Shown here piece after piece: positions 11,715 through 23,450 of a DNA stretch of 64,000 nt (its first letter is position 1; the number at the start of each line of letters is the position of its first letter). Both the position numbers and the translations under genes were made by a program. The stretch spans positions 51,435 to 115,434 of the forward strand of contig JAMKCH010035811.1 of assembly GCA_023653785.1 (NCBI GenBank). Reading direction: 5' to 3'. The notes below the pieces were generated by a model. The model worked only from the letters and a program-made list of their open reading frames with translations, was not told where the DNA came from and did not search any database. This DNA comes from Ophioderma brevispina (Eukaryota > Echinodermata > Ophiuroidea > Amphilepidida > Ophiodermatidae).

Positions 11715-12540
11715 TTCCGATGGTCCTAGTAGAAACCACTGCTGATTATCATGATGTTGATGAGGGTGATTGTGCACCAATAAAAAACAGACCTTACAGA
11801 GTAAATCATATGACGAACGAACCCACCTCAACAAAGAGATAGAGACAGGTTGGAAACTCAAATAATTGAACAGAGCAACAGTGAATGGAGTTCCCCATGT
11901 ATTTTGTTCCAAAACCTGATGGTTCCTTAGGTTTTGTGGACAGATTTTCGAAGGGTAATCAATGTTCAAAGACTGAGTTTTCCACATACTCGTATTGGAT
12001 GACATGCATGACGAACATTGAAATTCAAGTATGTCAGCAAAGTTTGCCTTTTAACGGGGTTTGGCAGTTCCCCTTATGATCGTGCGAAGAAATTCGGCAT
12101 TTTGACGCCGGTATGGGCTTTTTCAGTATGGGTATGCCATTCGGTATTGAAACAACGCCCGGCAACCCTTCCAAAAGAATGGTAAATAATTAGTGTGAAT
12201 AGAAGGTGTGAAGCGTATGTTGATGATTTGATTGTGTACAGTCCATCTTGGGAACAGCAACATTGGGCAGCTCCATCGATTGTTTCAGAAATTGTCAGAA
12301 AAACAACCGACAGTAAAATTTAGTCAAGAGTGGGTTTTGCCATGCCAATGTCACATATTTAGGCCATGTAGTGGTCAAGGCAAGGTCAAGCCTGTCAAGG
12401 ATAAAGTTGAAGCAATTGAGAAATCCCCACACATAGTACAGGAAAGACAACTTCAGAATATTCTTAGGTATGGCTGGATATTACAGGAAGTGTTGTCCAA
12501 ACTTTCAGATATTGCCAGTCCTTTGACAAATTTGTAGCCA
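11715..12540 (+). pseudogene. Reverse transcriptase of Gmr1-type element
   Basis: The RT begins near FSDGPSRN and, after a frame change, GDCAPIKNRPYRVN. Then come the EWSSPC block, KPDGSLGF and a DRFSKGN stretch (usual form D-F-R-K-V-N). Near 12075-12180 a TDRAKxFxIxTP-like block and an A-T-F/L block follow. The catalytic box is YVDDLIVYSP near 12221. The C-terminal connection to RNase H contains GYY.K and ASPLTNL words. At least five frame changes and several stops interrupt it. All blocks are in the standard gypsy order. Confidence 0.85.
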
Positions 12541-12544
12541 AAAA

Positions 12545-13047
12545 TGTCAAATTTGTTTGGTCACATGATGTGGAAATTCGTGTCCGAAAGTAAAGCCATA
12601 CTGATTAGTGACCAGTTCTGATTGCACCAGACTTCAGACCAATTCAAGTTGGCCATAATGCCAGTGAACATAGGGTGTGGTGGAGTTCTTAATGCAAGAG
12701 GAGAAGACGGAAGAGAACACCCTATTTCGTATTTCTCCAAGAAGTTTAAACAAGCACCAAAGAAATTACTCCACATTGAGAGGGGGTGTCTTGCTCTGAT
12801 TTTGGCATTAGGGGATTTTGATGTATATTTGGGCACCCCAGTGCACCCGATGCTTGTTTTCACAGATCACAATCCCCTCACCTTAGCCACAGTGAAAACC
12901 AAGAATCATAGGTTAGTGGAGCGTGGAGTTGACCTTGCAAGAGTCAAACCTAGACATCAGACACATAAAAGGCAAATAAATGTGATGGCTGATGCCTTAT
13001 CTAGAATTCGTTTAGTTAAGTCATTAGAAACAAGTAAAAGATTTTAA
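12545..13047 (+). pseudogene. RNase H domain of Gmr1-type element
   Basis: From 12622 a 141-codon open frame holds the best preserved part of the element: IGCGGVLNARGEDGREHPIS, YFSKKFKQAPKKLLHIERGC, LALILALGDFDVYL, VFTDHNPLTL and finally NVMADALSR, all canonical gypsy RNase H blocks. The first catalytic block (usually DAS) has become an MPVN stretch through an upstream shift. The preceding PVLIAPDF block at about 12603 is in another frame. The domain ends about 110 bp before the polypurine tract, leaving no room for an integrase in the usual 3' position. Confidence 0.9.
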
Positions 13048-13147
13048 ACAGGGAAGTGAACATGTAAACGTTATGTATAGAAGTTTAAAAATATAAGAGC
13101 CTTAAATAGGTTACGAAAGTCTGCTTTTCAATCAAACTTTCTTTCTT

Positions 13148-13158
13148 TAAGGGGGGGG
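13148..13158 (+). other. Polypurine tract
   Basis: TTAAGGGGGGGG lies immediately before the TGTTACG that opens the 3' LTR. Its position between RNase H and the LTR fits the plus-strand primer of LTR elements. Confidence 0.75.
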
Positions 13159-14233
13159 TGTTACGCCCCAAGAATGAACAATGATTTATTAATTTTGAGT
13201 AAGAGTAAGTCATAAATTAGCCCATAAAATATCATTTAATTAGTCTAAATAAATGTGAACAAAACTATACCTGGTTTTGGTGCATATCTGGTGTGTGTAA
13301 AGCAAATAGAATGAACCCGAAGATCTCAGAAGAGCTCAGAAAAGCCGGCAAACTTCTGGAAGTACCTGGACCTTAGTGATTTCATTAGAATGTGCTTCAA
13401 TGAACTTCTCTGAATCATAGGTGGCGCATTGCTGCATAATTACACAGGCAGTGAGAGATGCTATAAGATCCTAAATCTATGCAGTACATATGGAATAATA
13501 GAGGCATTTCAGAATTATGACATAATGGACTAATATTTAGCACATGACTCATATAGAGAGGACCAGATCCTTCTAGTATTGTTTGAGAGGATCTATAAAG
13601 CCCTGGTGAGACAAGATGAGTCAGAGTTACAACATCATGCTCCAAGTGAGAAGCAGATTTTCCAGCATAGGGACCGTGACAGTAAACATTGTCTTCCTAT
13701 ATGGACATGTATCGTAGTCTCAGCTCCATCAGTTTTCGTCCGATTGTGTAGCCGTGTTCGGTTTCCGTATTTCGTGGCCTATGAGTTACCAAGGATAAAC
13801 AAGCTACAGCACTTTTTGGACTTTATATTTGTCGACATCCGAGCTTCGGGAGTCTTAAGGAGCTGGTTTTCTTCAGTTCAGGACAAAGTCGTCCGTGGAC
13901 ACGTCACACTACTGGTAAATAGTTAAGTTTTACGCTGGATATTCGCCAGGACTCTTTGACAAGTTCGGCATCATAATTGTAATCTCGCTGCAGCCCGCTT
14001 CGCGGCTCACACCAGGTCGTAAGTTTAGTAGTGCATAGTTAAAACTTATATAGATTAAATCTTTGATTATTGTACCTAATCGATGTGTGAATGAGATTGA
14101 TTTAAAAACACAATTAAAATAAATCTTTGTTCTAAAATTGGTAATCAAGTTCACAGTGGATTGTCTAGTTATTCAGGGGTTTGAATCGTAGTTTTGACGG
14201 TGGTTTGGGCCTTGGTCAAGGTGACCGTAAACA
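13159..14233 (+). repeat. 3' LTR of Gmr1-type element
   Basis: The LTR opens TGTTACGCCCC and ends ..CCGTAAACA, fitting TG..CA ends. A TATA box (TCTATAAAG) lies at 13592-13600 and an AATAAA polyadenylation signal at 14118-14123, giving a normal U3-R-U5 layout. Its last 90 bp match the 5' LTR remnant. The next base begins a sequence found in LR-A and LR-B, so this edge is precise. Confidence 0.8.
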
Positions 14234-15374
14234 CAGGTGTGTGGAGTGCCCAGATATTAACTTGTAAGCTGTGCGCGGATAGGTTCAAAATCTCATTGAA
14301 TAAGACAGTAGAGTGTTTGTCAAACTTTCCACTGAGACGAATACATTATTCATCTTTGAAATTTGATATAATTTGACTGATTTTGAATAGCAACCATTTT
14401 CGCTATTAGAATAAATTCCAAATCAGAACTTACATAAATATATACAATCTAAATAAGGGTGATATTGGCATATAAACATACGAATGAAGAAGTCATACAT
14501 GAACCAGAATAGTATTTTTTTAAATCTACACACACTGGCCAAGAGCATTGCAACATGCAGAATACTACGTAATTAATTGCAAAGTTATGATTTTTCAAAC
14601 AGTGAAACCCCAGAATTCAATGGTGCAAAACAGGTTTGATTTGATTTTGAGGATCAATGCCTTCCATTTCCTGTCCACACAACCACATGACAACCACTCC
14701 CGTAAACCCTATTGAACCCGTAAAATTCATTTAACGGCTATTTTGAAGCCATCTACTTTAGTCCTGGGTATGTATTCCTGGAATGCAATCGGTAAGTTAT
14801 TGTTTGCCAGTTCCTTAATCCGCCATATTTAGGGAACATGACATAAAGTTAAACGTTTTTCGCCCTCTTGGATTCTGGTGGAATACCATCTGTTTGAAAA
14901 ACACAACTTAAGTATTCAATACGTAATGTAGTAGAGTGTAGTAGTACAATATAACCAATTTGTGATTTTGAATTTTGTTTTCTGCATGTTTGCAATCACG
15001 TTTAGTTGCCCAGTGTTTGTGTACTATTATTATAACGATAGTCTGTAACAAATTATGACATAACTCAAAGCACGAAACAGTGTTTGTGTTCAAAGGAAAA
15101 GCATAAAACATAAATAGGGGAAAATAGACAATGTGTTAGATATGTCGTATGTAGGAAAAAACTGCACAAGAGAGAGAAAGTAAGAGAATGGAGAAAGGGG
15201 AGGAGAGGAGAGCGAGAGAAAGTGAGAGAGAGAGAGACGGACAGAGGTATATAGATAACATCCATAGAAGAAAACTTCAGCGACTCTAAGACAGAGACAG
15301 GGGCAGAGACACAGAAACACCGAAAGAAGACCACAACCGACACACACGGACAAGGAAAGATCTATTTTTTCCTA

Positions 15375-15530
15375 CACACTAAATTGTTGACTAAATTGGG
15401 GGATTACCCTAATATGCGGAGTAAAACGTTTTAATTTTAGTATATCTTACATAACAACGCCTGTGGTTTTCGACTAAGAAGTTACTCTACGTATGAGGGT
15501 AATCCCCTAATTTAATCAATATTCAACCCC
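15375..15530. repeat. MITE with GGGGATTACCCT inverted ends (copy in LR-C)
   Basis: TTGACTAAATTGGGGGATTA near 15387 is repeated inverted as TAATCCCCTAATTTAATCAA near 15500. The same small element occurs at the equivalent place in LR-A and LR-B, so it was there before the LR copies arose. A C homopolymer (15526-15538) follows it here only. Confidence 0.7.
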
Positions 15531-16474
15531 CCCCCCCCATGTCTGTGTGTTGTCACTTTTGTCTTCCTTCTGTCTTCCTCTGTCGTTACCCCTGTCTCTA
15601 TTGTTGGGTCACCGAAGCTTTATGTTTTTACACCCAACAAAACGGCATGATTGCAATCCCCTCCCTTTTCGATCCATGTAAGTTAAAATTGTAAAATTTC
15701 ATTTTGACGTTATTTTCCAGCTGGTTTAAGGATGTGGCTTTGAGATACATGCTTATAAAATAAACCATCCTATATAAGTGTCTACCCCTAATTCCTTAAC
15801 ATTTTTAACGACTTTGGTCAAAACCATAGAGATAATCAACGAGGCAACAGGCAAAACACATTTTATTACCCTCGAGTTGTTAGCCCAGACGTTGCTGGGA
15901 TCCTGTAACAACCCTCACCTTAATGCCTCAGTCGTATCTGTACAGCAACTAGCTGATTGTCAGACAATACACTACAGAATAAAAGTCAACGACTTGATAT
16001 CGAAATAACAAACACTCCGTCGTCAATGAATAAGCTCCCAAAGCCAATTTACTTCCGAATCCCCGTAGCTCACTCCTTTACTATCAAAATCAAAGTCAAC
16101 ATTAATTAGCATCAAGCATGTGGTTAGCCCACTAAAGCTACTTAATCTTCACCATTGAAATGCCATTACTAGAAACTGCTTGTAAATCATTCAATTCTGC
16201 CCTACAACTCAAAAGAGCATCTCATTGTGAAAGTGTCATAGTCCGCTAAGTCGCCCGTTTTAAGGTGATATCAAAAGTCATTAAGCCGTATAAATCAAAC
16301 TTATCACAGAAAGAGCTACTAAAGTAATATTACAGACGAACATGCATTACACTTTATATTGCAATGAAGGTTCAAATGGGATGTATACAGAGTGAGTCAA
16401 TAAAAATCCTACATTCAGGAAAGGGTTTTTTCTTGAAAGTGTCAACATTATCTTTGCTTAAATGTTGGCCTTGG

Positions 16475-17383
16475 TTGTTTACAGGTTATAAACAGCGCTA
16501 TCAGAAGTTTATTGGGTGTCTTTCGGACTTTGGATCAGAAATTATGTCAATGTTGCGGAGAGACCCAACAATTTTGTTCGGCACTTTTATCCATACATGC
16601 GTATGAGACCGCTACACCGACGTATACCCATAACCTTATTATAACAACGACATTCACAGCTGAAATCTTCAATTTTGTATTGATTTCAATCTTGAAAAAA
16701 AACAATCAGTTTGAATAAAACGGTCTCGTGTGTAACCGAGGTAAAGGTTTAGCGGTAAGTATCTTCCAAACAATGCACTTGTCATTGTGCAATCATAAAG
16801 AGAATTGGAAATCAGTCCATATCAATGTCCTCAGTTCATCAACATAATGAAATTGCTCAGATATTTTTTTGTTTTTAACATCTTGATTGCACCGAACTAC
16901 CGTATACTCAGCGTCCCATAAAAAATTGCACCGATAACAAAGGTGAATTTTTCTGCAAAATAATTGGAAATTGTTAGTTAGTTATACCAAAGTTTTTTAA
17001 ATCCTGTTTGTCCCCGTTAACGAGGATGGCCGGATACAACCTCACTACAGCAATACGGCTTGTGACGGATTTATTGGCACAAGATAATTTGACACGGATG
17101 CCCCTTCTTGACGTCAATCCCCAGTTCGGCGGTGGGCTAGCCTTTGGGCAACCCCGCCCATCCATGCCAGGCAGCATGTGCTAGATGCCGCCATTACTCT
17201 CCAGAGCTGACGCCATTGTATGTAGTCTTCTTTTTCATTCTCCCAGGGTACCCAGCTACCCTCCTCATCAGAACCGATGGGGGTGACGGTTTAGCGCGCC
17301 GACACGCTGTCCCTAGGACAGTTAGTACTGGTTACCAGGATACCAGTAGCAGGCCCTAAAAGGAACCTGACCTGACACTTATT
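16475..17383. repeat. Insertion inside LR-C
   Basis: LR-C breaks after TTTGCTTAAATG and resumes at AAATTTAAATTGCACTTGTC, whereas LR-B and the 39.7-kb fragment are continuous here. The inserted 0.9 kb is unrelated to the other copies. It contains a TATACTCAGCGTCCCATAAA word resembling transposon ends and a GC-richer part at 17000-17370. No ORF of note and no clear terminal repeats were found, so the class is unknown. Confidence 0.6.
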
Positions 17384-17536
17384 CACACTTAAAATTTAAA
17401 TTGCACTTGTCTTTTAAGCTGAATACGAAACCTTTTATGGTTTTACTTTTTTGACTCACCAAATTTTGGTTGTAGGTTAAACCATGAAAACTTGATGATC
17501 CAAAGTATATTGGAGTCTTACACCAGTTTATCATAT

Positions 17537-17612
17537 ATAATATATATATATATATATATCTATATATAGTCTATATATCTATCTTATATATATATATATA
17601 TCTATAACTATA
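17537..17612. repeat. TA microsatellite
   Basis: Nearly pure alternating TA with short interruptions (TATATATCTATATATAG type), marking the right edge of LR-C. Confidence 0.9.
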
Positions 17613-17769
17613 TACTATATAATAAATCCATACGTACCTAACTCCATAATTGGAAAATATCCACGTTGATGGAACCTTGACGATTGAGATTTCGAGTAGG
17701 GACGCCCCTACCCTGACTTAGAACTTTTTTAGGTACTTAGTAGTCGTTGTATTTTTTGGAACTAGCATT

Positions 17770-18740
17770 CTTCCGCGACCCACCACCAAGCTCCGCTAAA
17801 GTCCACCGCCCCTTCCAGTTGAAGACCAAGGAAGCGGTACGCTTCTGGACTTAGTTTGTTTTCTGAACTCTGGACTTGTTTTTTTTTTTCCACCCAAGGT
17901 TCGCTTATTAGATCTAGAGTGATTGTCAGCTGACCAATGAAGTCGGTCCACTAATGGAAAAATCTCGCTGCAGTGGCCCGGCTACGTGACCTTTTCCACC
18001 CAAGAGTTTGGATTAATAAAATGTCCTCAACGATTTTTAAACCCCTTTACCCCTGACCACGGCCGCGGTCCGCTCTGGACTAGTTTTCATTTTTGAAAAG
18101 TCTACCGGCCGTGGCCCTGCAATGTGAAGTTTTCACTGCCCCGTAGCCCGGCTCGGTGACCTTTTCACTGAAAGATCTAGGGCGCTTTCTTCCGCTGAAC
18201 CAGGCAGCGTCCTCTCTGAGCACTTAGATTTCAAATTTTTGAAAAGTTACCTGCCTTGGCCCGGCAAGGTACTTTTCACTGCCGTAGCCCGGCTAGGTGA
18301 CGTTTCACTGAAAGATACTAAAGATCTAGGTCGACTTTCGCGACCAAGGACGCGTTCCGCTCTGGACTTAGTTCCTTTTTGAAAGTCTATCCTGCGTGGC
18401 CCTGCAAGGTGAATTTTCACCTCCGTAGCCCGGCTAGGTGACATTTTCCACTGAAAGACCCCTAAAAGATCTAGGGCGACTTTCCTCCGCTGACCAATGG
18501 AGCGGTCCGCTTCTGGACTAGTTCATTTTTTGAAAAAGTCTACCTGCCGTGGCCCGGCAAGGTTACTTTTCACTGCCGTAGCCCGGCTAGGTGACTTTTC
18601 ACTGAAGATCACTAAAAGATCAAGGGCGGCTGTCCGCTCACCAAGGAAGCGGTCCGCTCTGGACTTGTTTATTTTCTGAACTCTGGACTAGTTTTTTTTC
18701 TTTCTGGACCTTAGTTCATTTTTGAAAATGTCCCGAGATT
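17770..18740 (+). repeat. Satellite 1, ~145-bp tandem units
   Basis: About six to seven irregular units. Each contains GACCAAGGAAGCGGTCCGCT, CTGGAC.TAGTTCATTTTTGA, GTGGCCCGGCAAGGTGA, GTAGCCCGGCTAGGTGAC, TTTTCACTG and AGATCTAGGGCG. The CCGTAGCCCGGCT mark recurs at about 18142, 18282, 18424 and 18577, a period of 140-153 bp. Each unit holds an internal ~33-bp doublet (GTGGCCCGGCAAGG and GTAGCCCGGCTAGG). It is GC-rich and non-coding, and units differ mostly by indels at homopolymers. A related unit in reverse orientation lies at 24080. Confidence 0.85.
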
Positions 18741-19009
18741 CACTACCCTCCTATAGTATACCTTCTGGTCGCGACCCATACCTCTCCTTAGAAGCACCTT
18801 TCATAGCGATGGCCCAGTAATTAACCTCAACTTACTGTTACGAGTTTGCTGTCAGAAAACATAGGCATTATATACAACACTCTTTAAACAGATATGAAAC
18901 TAAAACCCCAATCCTAAATAGGTTTTTTGCGGAAACCGGTAGGTAGCCAACACTTTATTATAAATCTACCGGGTCATTCCTTGGGGAATGAATTGGCTAA
19001 GACTACTAC

Positions 19010-19640
19010 CGCACTTTCGGCCTACAATTGACTTGGTCCAAACTCCCAACCCCTGACCTCTACCCGTCACAACCTCTGCCCTTGACCCGGTCAAGTGAAC
19101 CCATGACCTTGACCCACTAACTGAACCCTCACTTTACGGTAACTAAGGGGCGACCGCACGCCTGTTAAGGCGCGTGCCTGTTTTTTTACGTAATGTTTGG
19201 CCTACCACTTAACATTTGACCCGGTCGCAACCCCTGGACCTTGAACCCGCTAACTGACCCCTCACCTTACGGTAACTAAGGGGCGACCGCACGCCTGTTA
19301 AGGCTCGTGCTGTTTTACCGTAATATTGGCTCTTGCCTGAATCTGTCCCTAACACTAAACCCTTTATACCCTTTACCCGTCCGCAACCACTGACCTTGAA
19401 CCCGCTAACTGACCCCTCCTTGACCGTACTAAGGGCACCGCACGCCTTTGAAAGGCGCGTGCTGTTTTACGTTAATGGGTGGGCCTATTTCCATGAATCT
19501 GTGCCAACCCCTACCTTTTAACCCGGTCCAACCCCTGACCTTGACCCGGCTAACTGACCCCTCACTTGACCGTAACTAAGGGGCGGCCGCACGGCCTGTT
19601 AAGGCTCGTGCAGTTTTACCGTAATGTTCGGCCTACAGGT
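19010..19640 (+). repeat. Satellite 2, ~145-bp units each with a hairpin
   Basis: Four units share GACCCCTCAC..TACGGTAAC, TAAGGGGCGACCGCACGCCT, GTTAAGGC..CGTGC.TGTTTTAC, TAATGTT.GGCCTA and AACCCCTGACCTTGACCCG. The hairpin GCACG-CCT/AGG-CGTGC (2-nt bulge, GTTA loop) recurs at about 19156, 19290, 19440 and 19590. No protein is encoded. It lies between satellite 1 and the GC-rich island. Confidence 0.85.
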
Positions 19641-19799
19641 CTCCTTTAATTAACCCCTTTTGCTAACTTCAGATGGAATTTGTTGTTTTTATTTGTTCCT
19701 GACAATGTAATTGTATAGGAATTTGTGGGCAAGGGATTTGTTCTTCTTCTCTTTTGAATAAGGTGGCAACACTGTTTACACAGAACATTTTCTGATAAG

Positions 19800-22700
19800 A
19801 TTTAGTTTGGTGTTGCTGTAGTATTTCGGCGGCCTTCTGTGTTACAGTAGCTCCAGCTGCAAGTCTTTATGGTATCAGTAGTTTGTATTGGAACTGTTGG
19901 TTTAAAACCAACGCACCACGGCGCACGGGAACCTATTATATCCTGTGAGATCATATGATAGGGCCCAGCCATTCGTTCCTTGGCCGGGTACATGATCCCA
20001 ATCCGTCGGATGCAGCCTCCCTGTGTGGGTTTTTTTTTATTGGGCCAGGTGCCCAACAGTACATGTAGAGTGCCGCCCTTCTGTGGTGTAGCAGCATGAA
20101 GCGATTGCGGTGGACTGGAGAGGTATCAGTGAGCTAGCTGAGAGATTGAAGTACAAGTCTGATGTTAGTTGACTTTTAAGACGCCGGCCGGTCGAAGGGT
20201 AGGGCAGATCAGCTTAAAGAAAAAGTGTCCGGTCAAGCCCAATAAAACAGATGGTGCGTCTCTTAACTCGTCACAACATCTTGTTTAACATTTAAAGCGA
20301 TCCTTAATGTAAAAGTCATTAGGTCAGTGGTGCACTAATCGCTCGGCCCAACACTGTATGCGTCGGCCTATAGTCAATTTTAGAACTACAACGGCACGGG
20401 TGTTTCGGGCACAACGCTGCGGGCACGTGCAATGTCATTTGTTCGAGAAAGTCAGCGGACAAAGTTAAGCGCAAGGCAGGGGGCCCTATCATTCGGCACA
20501 ACCATTCCCTTAGGCTTCCGTCATTTCGTCAAATGCTTGCGCAACATGCACGCTGTTTTTGGACCGCGAGGTGGTCCCAATTCAAAAACTGCAAATCTTG
20601 AATCAAAGAGGAACGATGGTATACAAAAAACACTCCACCCGAAAGAGATGCACCCCGCACGTTCTGCACCCGAACATCGTCCGCTTCGCCCTTCATGAAG
20701 CATCGTTCTTCCGAGTGTCCGGCATCTCCGACAGTTCCGGATGCCTCTTCCTCATATCAAACCCATCTCATGGGCCCGGTCCCTATTGGTTTGAGAGGCA
20801 TGTGCCTTACTACAGGTCGATCCGGGGGAACTGGCCGCCGGCCGAAACCGTCAATGAGCTCCTCGGCCTTTTGAGGATAACCTCGAATGACTAGCAAATT
20901 TTTATCAGCAGCCGGGTGTCCCGCCGCATTGTGGACACGATTGTACCAAATCCAGGCAGTGACCCCGGCCTGATATCGACCAAGAAGTATAGCACCTGCT
21001 TCCACCAGTGCTGACTCTTTCTCCAGCAGGAGTTGTATGCACTAACTGATCAGCTTGTCAACGCCGCTCCTGTACTTGTTGTAATTCAACAATTACGGCG
21101 GAGCGGCGATAATGGCGCCTTCTTTCTTAAGCCTTTGGTGAGCCGAAATCGCCGGTGATCTTCTCTCTCGGGATCATTGGCAAATCGCGTACCCGTTTGC
21201 GCATTTGAAACTAGTGGCACCACCTTGATGTCTTTCCCCAGCGTGAACGTTGGTTTGCGGCCCAATGTTTGCCTAACATAAAAAGTACCCACGCGGGGCC
21301 TTATCCAGGTTCTTGATATGACATCGGCTCCGGGGTTTTTTGCGGCCTATTCGTTTTGAGAGTCAGTCGGGCTGGCCCCGTGACATATCTCCTTGTTCAC
21401 GGCCCCGGTTTAGATAGGTAAATCGAGCTCCCAACATTTCCTGGCTAACTAGATAGGCGCCGTCACAACTTGTTCGCAGTAATTTGATGGAACTTGTTGT
21501 GGTGACTCGATGTCCACGGTCTACGCGAGATCCACAAGACCTTTCCCGCCGCGTGTTTGAGGTGCATACGCAGTACAGTTGCACATGTATCCAAGTGTCC
21601 CATTCGCATAAGGCGTTACATTCTGAAGCCCTGGCTGGTAGGCTTGGTGGGCATCGATTGTTCGTCCAGACCCAACCGTAATGCCCCTTGTCCGCACCAT
21701 GCCTTCATCGAGAGATACTTCCGGATTGCAGTTATACTTCTGCTGGCAATTCCGCTGAACAGTAGTCCCAGGCGGACTGGACTATATCCCGGATTGCTTT
21801 CGGATGTAATTGAACTTATGCCCTTTTTCTTCCTGGTTCGGCAATCCCTCTCTTTTGGTCGGTAGTCGGATTCGCAAAAGAATGCTACCAGACATGACTT
21901 CAAAACGCGTTTTTTTAAACCCATCTCATTGCAATCAATCGGGTGTCGAGTACAACCCGGATGGTCGAACTCAATAAATCCCTTGGCTTCGCCCAGCGAA
22001 TTAAGAACCCCCACCAGATGGCTACCAAACCACGCGCGGATTTCGGCGGCCAAACCTGCTATATGTGACTCCTAAATGCAGTAGGTGGCAGTCACAGGGT
22101 TCGGGAAAAAGGGAGGTGGCTGGACGAGGGAGGAGTTGGTAAAGGCATAAATCGCGGAGGGAGCTTAGGAACGAGTGTAGTGGTGTGCCCAGCATGAGAA
22201 ACTGGGCTGAGGGTGCTGATAAAAAGAATTATTAGTCTTCGTATAATGGGGTCAGAGAGAATTAAAGCGGGGTAATCACTGGGAGAATGTGGATAAGCGA
22301 ATGAGAGAGTGTGGCAGGGGGAGGGACTGACGAAGGAGGGTTTAGGGAAAAGTAGAGATGCGTGGGCATCGAATGGAACAACAGACAGGAGGAGTATGGG
22401 AAACGAGGGCGGACAAAATGATCGTGCTCCTATACGAGTTGTTCGGGCTCTGAGTTAGTACATTGATGATGAATGTTGGGACGCGGGGTGTTAAAGTACG
22501 GTGGGGAAACCGGTGTGCGGGTGAGAGCCATTAGATAGAAGGAATGAAGTCTAGGGGTTTGGGCAGTTTTCACTCTTTGTCGCACTCACCCGCGTTGCTC
22601 TCAACCGGATGTTTGTCCAGGCCGGCGATCGCCCGGGAAGAGATTAGGAGAGCAAAACGCCGCAACATAGTCCAGGGGACGCCCGTTCCTGTTGGTCAGC

Positions 22701-23450
22701 GTCAAAGGTCGGTCCACTCGCAAGTGTTACCGGTGGGGGGAGCTGAACACGTGTCGTAGCACCGGGGTCAAATGTGCCGTCCATCCCGAAGATCGTCCTT
22801 GAAGGTCCCTGCAGTCAATCGTCCCTCGCTTCGGGTCATTTCTGCCCCTCGTCTATGTACTCTGCACCCTTCGGTTCGCGGGGGGCTGGCTTGCGCGGGA
22901 TCATCATATAAAAATCCTTCTGATCCTAAAGGCTCATCAATGTCACTCTGGCTAAGTCGGTACCACAGCGTTGGGTCCGCGTCACGCGCAGCTTCATCAA
23001 CGGGTTGCATCACCAATGTTCCCAATCGGGTGCACGACCTATCCTGGGGATTAACAACGCGATTTGCTCCGTCTGGCAGAATAAGCCTTGCCCTATGATC
23101 TGTGGTGGCACCGGGCCCTTTCCCCCGGCTCCCTTAGCCTTCTTTTGGGGGCTTTGGTTTTGGCACCGCAGGGCAGTTCCGGGGGAAAAGAGCGCGGCTC
23201 CCGCTGATGAAGTGGATGCGCCTGAGTCTGCTGCGGCTCTTTGCTGCCCTAACCCCCGCCTCGTGTCGGTCAAGATTTCAGGGTGCGGCGGGTCGGCTGA
23301 CCTGTCCTTGCTGCCGCTACACTCCCCTGTATCCACCGCGGCTTCTTAGGCTATTTTCCAGCCTTTTCATCTTTTCTTTTACACCACCGAGGTAAAGCTG
23401 TTCCTGGTGGAGGACTCGAGGTGGCTTTCGTCGTGTCTGCCAGACTGATA
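19800..23450 (-). pseudogene. GC-rich coding-like island, identity unknown
   Basis: This tract is visibly richer in GC than the rest of the window and has codon-like composition in broken minus-strand frames, including 23010-23336 (108 aa), 22768-23025 (85 aa), 21616-22053 (145 aa), 20757-21005 (82 aa) and 19802-20056 (84 aa). Sample segments are DPTLWYRLSQSDIDEPLGSE and YQAGVTAWIWYNRVHNAAGH. A TATA/initiator block at 23446-23485 points the same way. No known family could be assigned; a decayed retroelement gag-type protein is one possibility. A 500-bp C/T-rich part at 22072-22589 (minus strand) is non-coding and may be an intron. Plus-strand frames overlap but have no promoter-like signal. 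Confidence 0.35.

Larger units (their letters stand above)
7843..14233 (+). mobile_element. Ty3/gypsy LTR retrotransposon with Gmr1-type domain order, broken
   Basis: In order the element shows a short remnant of the 5' LTR end, a primer-binding site, gag with a charged helix and zinc knuckle, aspartic protease, integrase, reverse transcriptase, RNase H, a polypurine tract and a complete 3' LTR of about 1.07 kb. The RT and RNase H motifs are of Ty3/gypsy type. The integrase, with its HHCC region and C-terminal module, lies upstream of RT, as in Ty1/copia. This combination is characteristic of the Gmr1 group of gypsy elements. All reading frames are interrupted by shifts and stops, so the copy is dead or carries many base-call errors. 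Its 3' LTR abuts repeat LR-C directly. Confidence 0.85.
14234..17535 (-). repeat. Large repeat LR, copy C (inverted, partial)
   Basis: Read on the minus strand this matches LR-B and LR-A block by block: the 40140-40420 block appears at 17385-17530 and 16320-16474, the 40430-40950 block at 15720-16320, the MITE and GA/CT-rich block at 15090-15530, and the 32580-32730 block at 14234-14380. It is cut by the Gmr1 LTR on the left and by a TA microsatellite on the right, and is interrupted by a 0.9-kb insertion. No protein frame is conserved between copies, so the repeat looks non-coding. Confidence 0.8.

Noticed and set aside
10975..12005. Minus-strand frames across the integrase/RT region
   Set aside because: Opposite strand of recognisable retrotransposon domains.
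15065..15353. Serine/leucine/cysteine-rich hydrophobic frames here and at 32114-32444 and 41328-41614
   Set aside because: They come from the GA/CT-rich block of LR; the three copies do not keep a common frame.
17260..17290. CTGATGAGG on the minus strand as a hammerhead start
   Set aside because: No GAAA with a matching stem II or stem III follows.
17770..19640. CRISPR-like array
   Set aside because: Units are ~145 bp and contiguous, without short repeats separated by unique spacers, and the sequence is animal.
20432..20894. Plus-strand frames in the GC-rich island as genes
   Set aside because: They overlap minus-strand frames, lack promoter or motif support, and are expected as shadows in GC-rich DNA.
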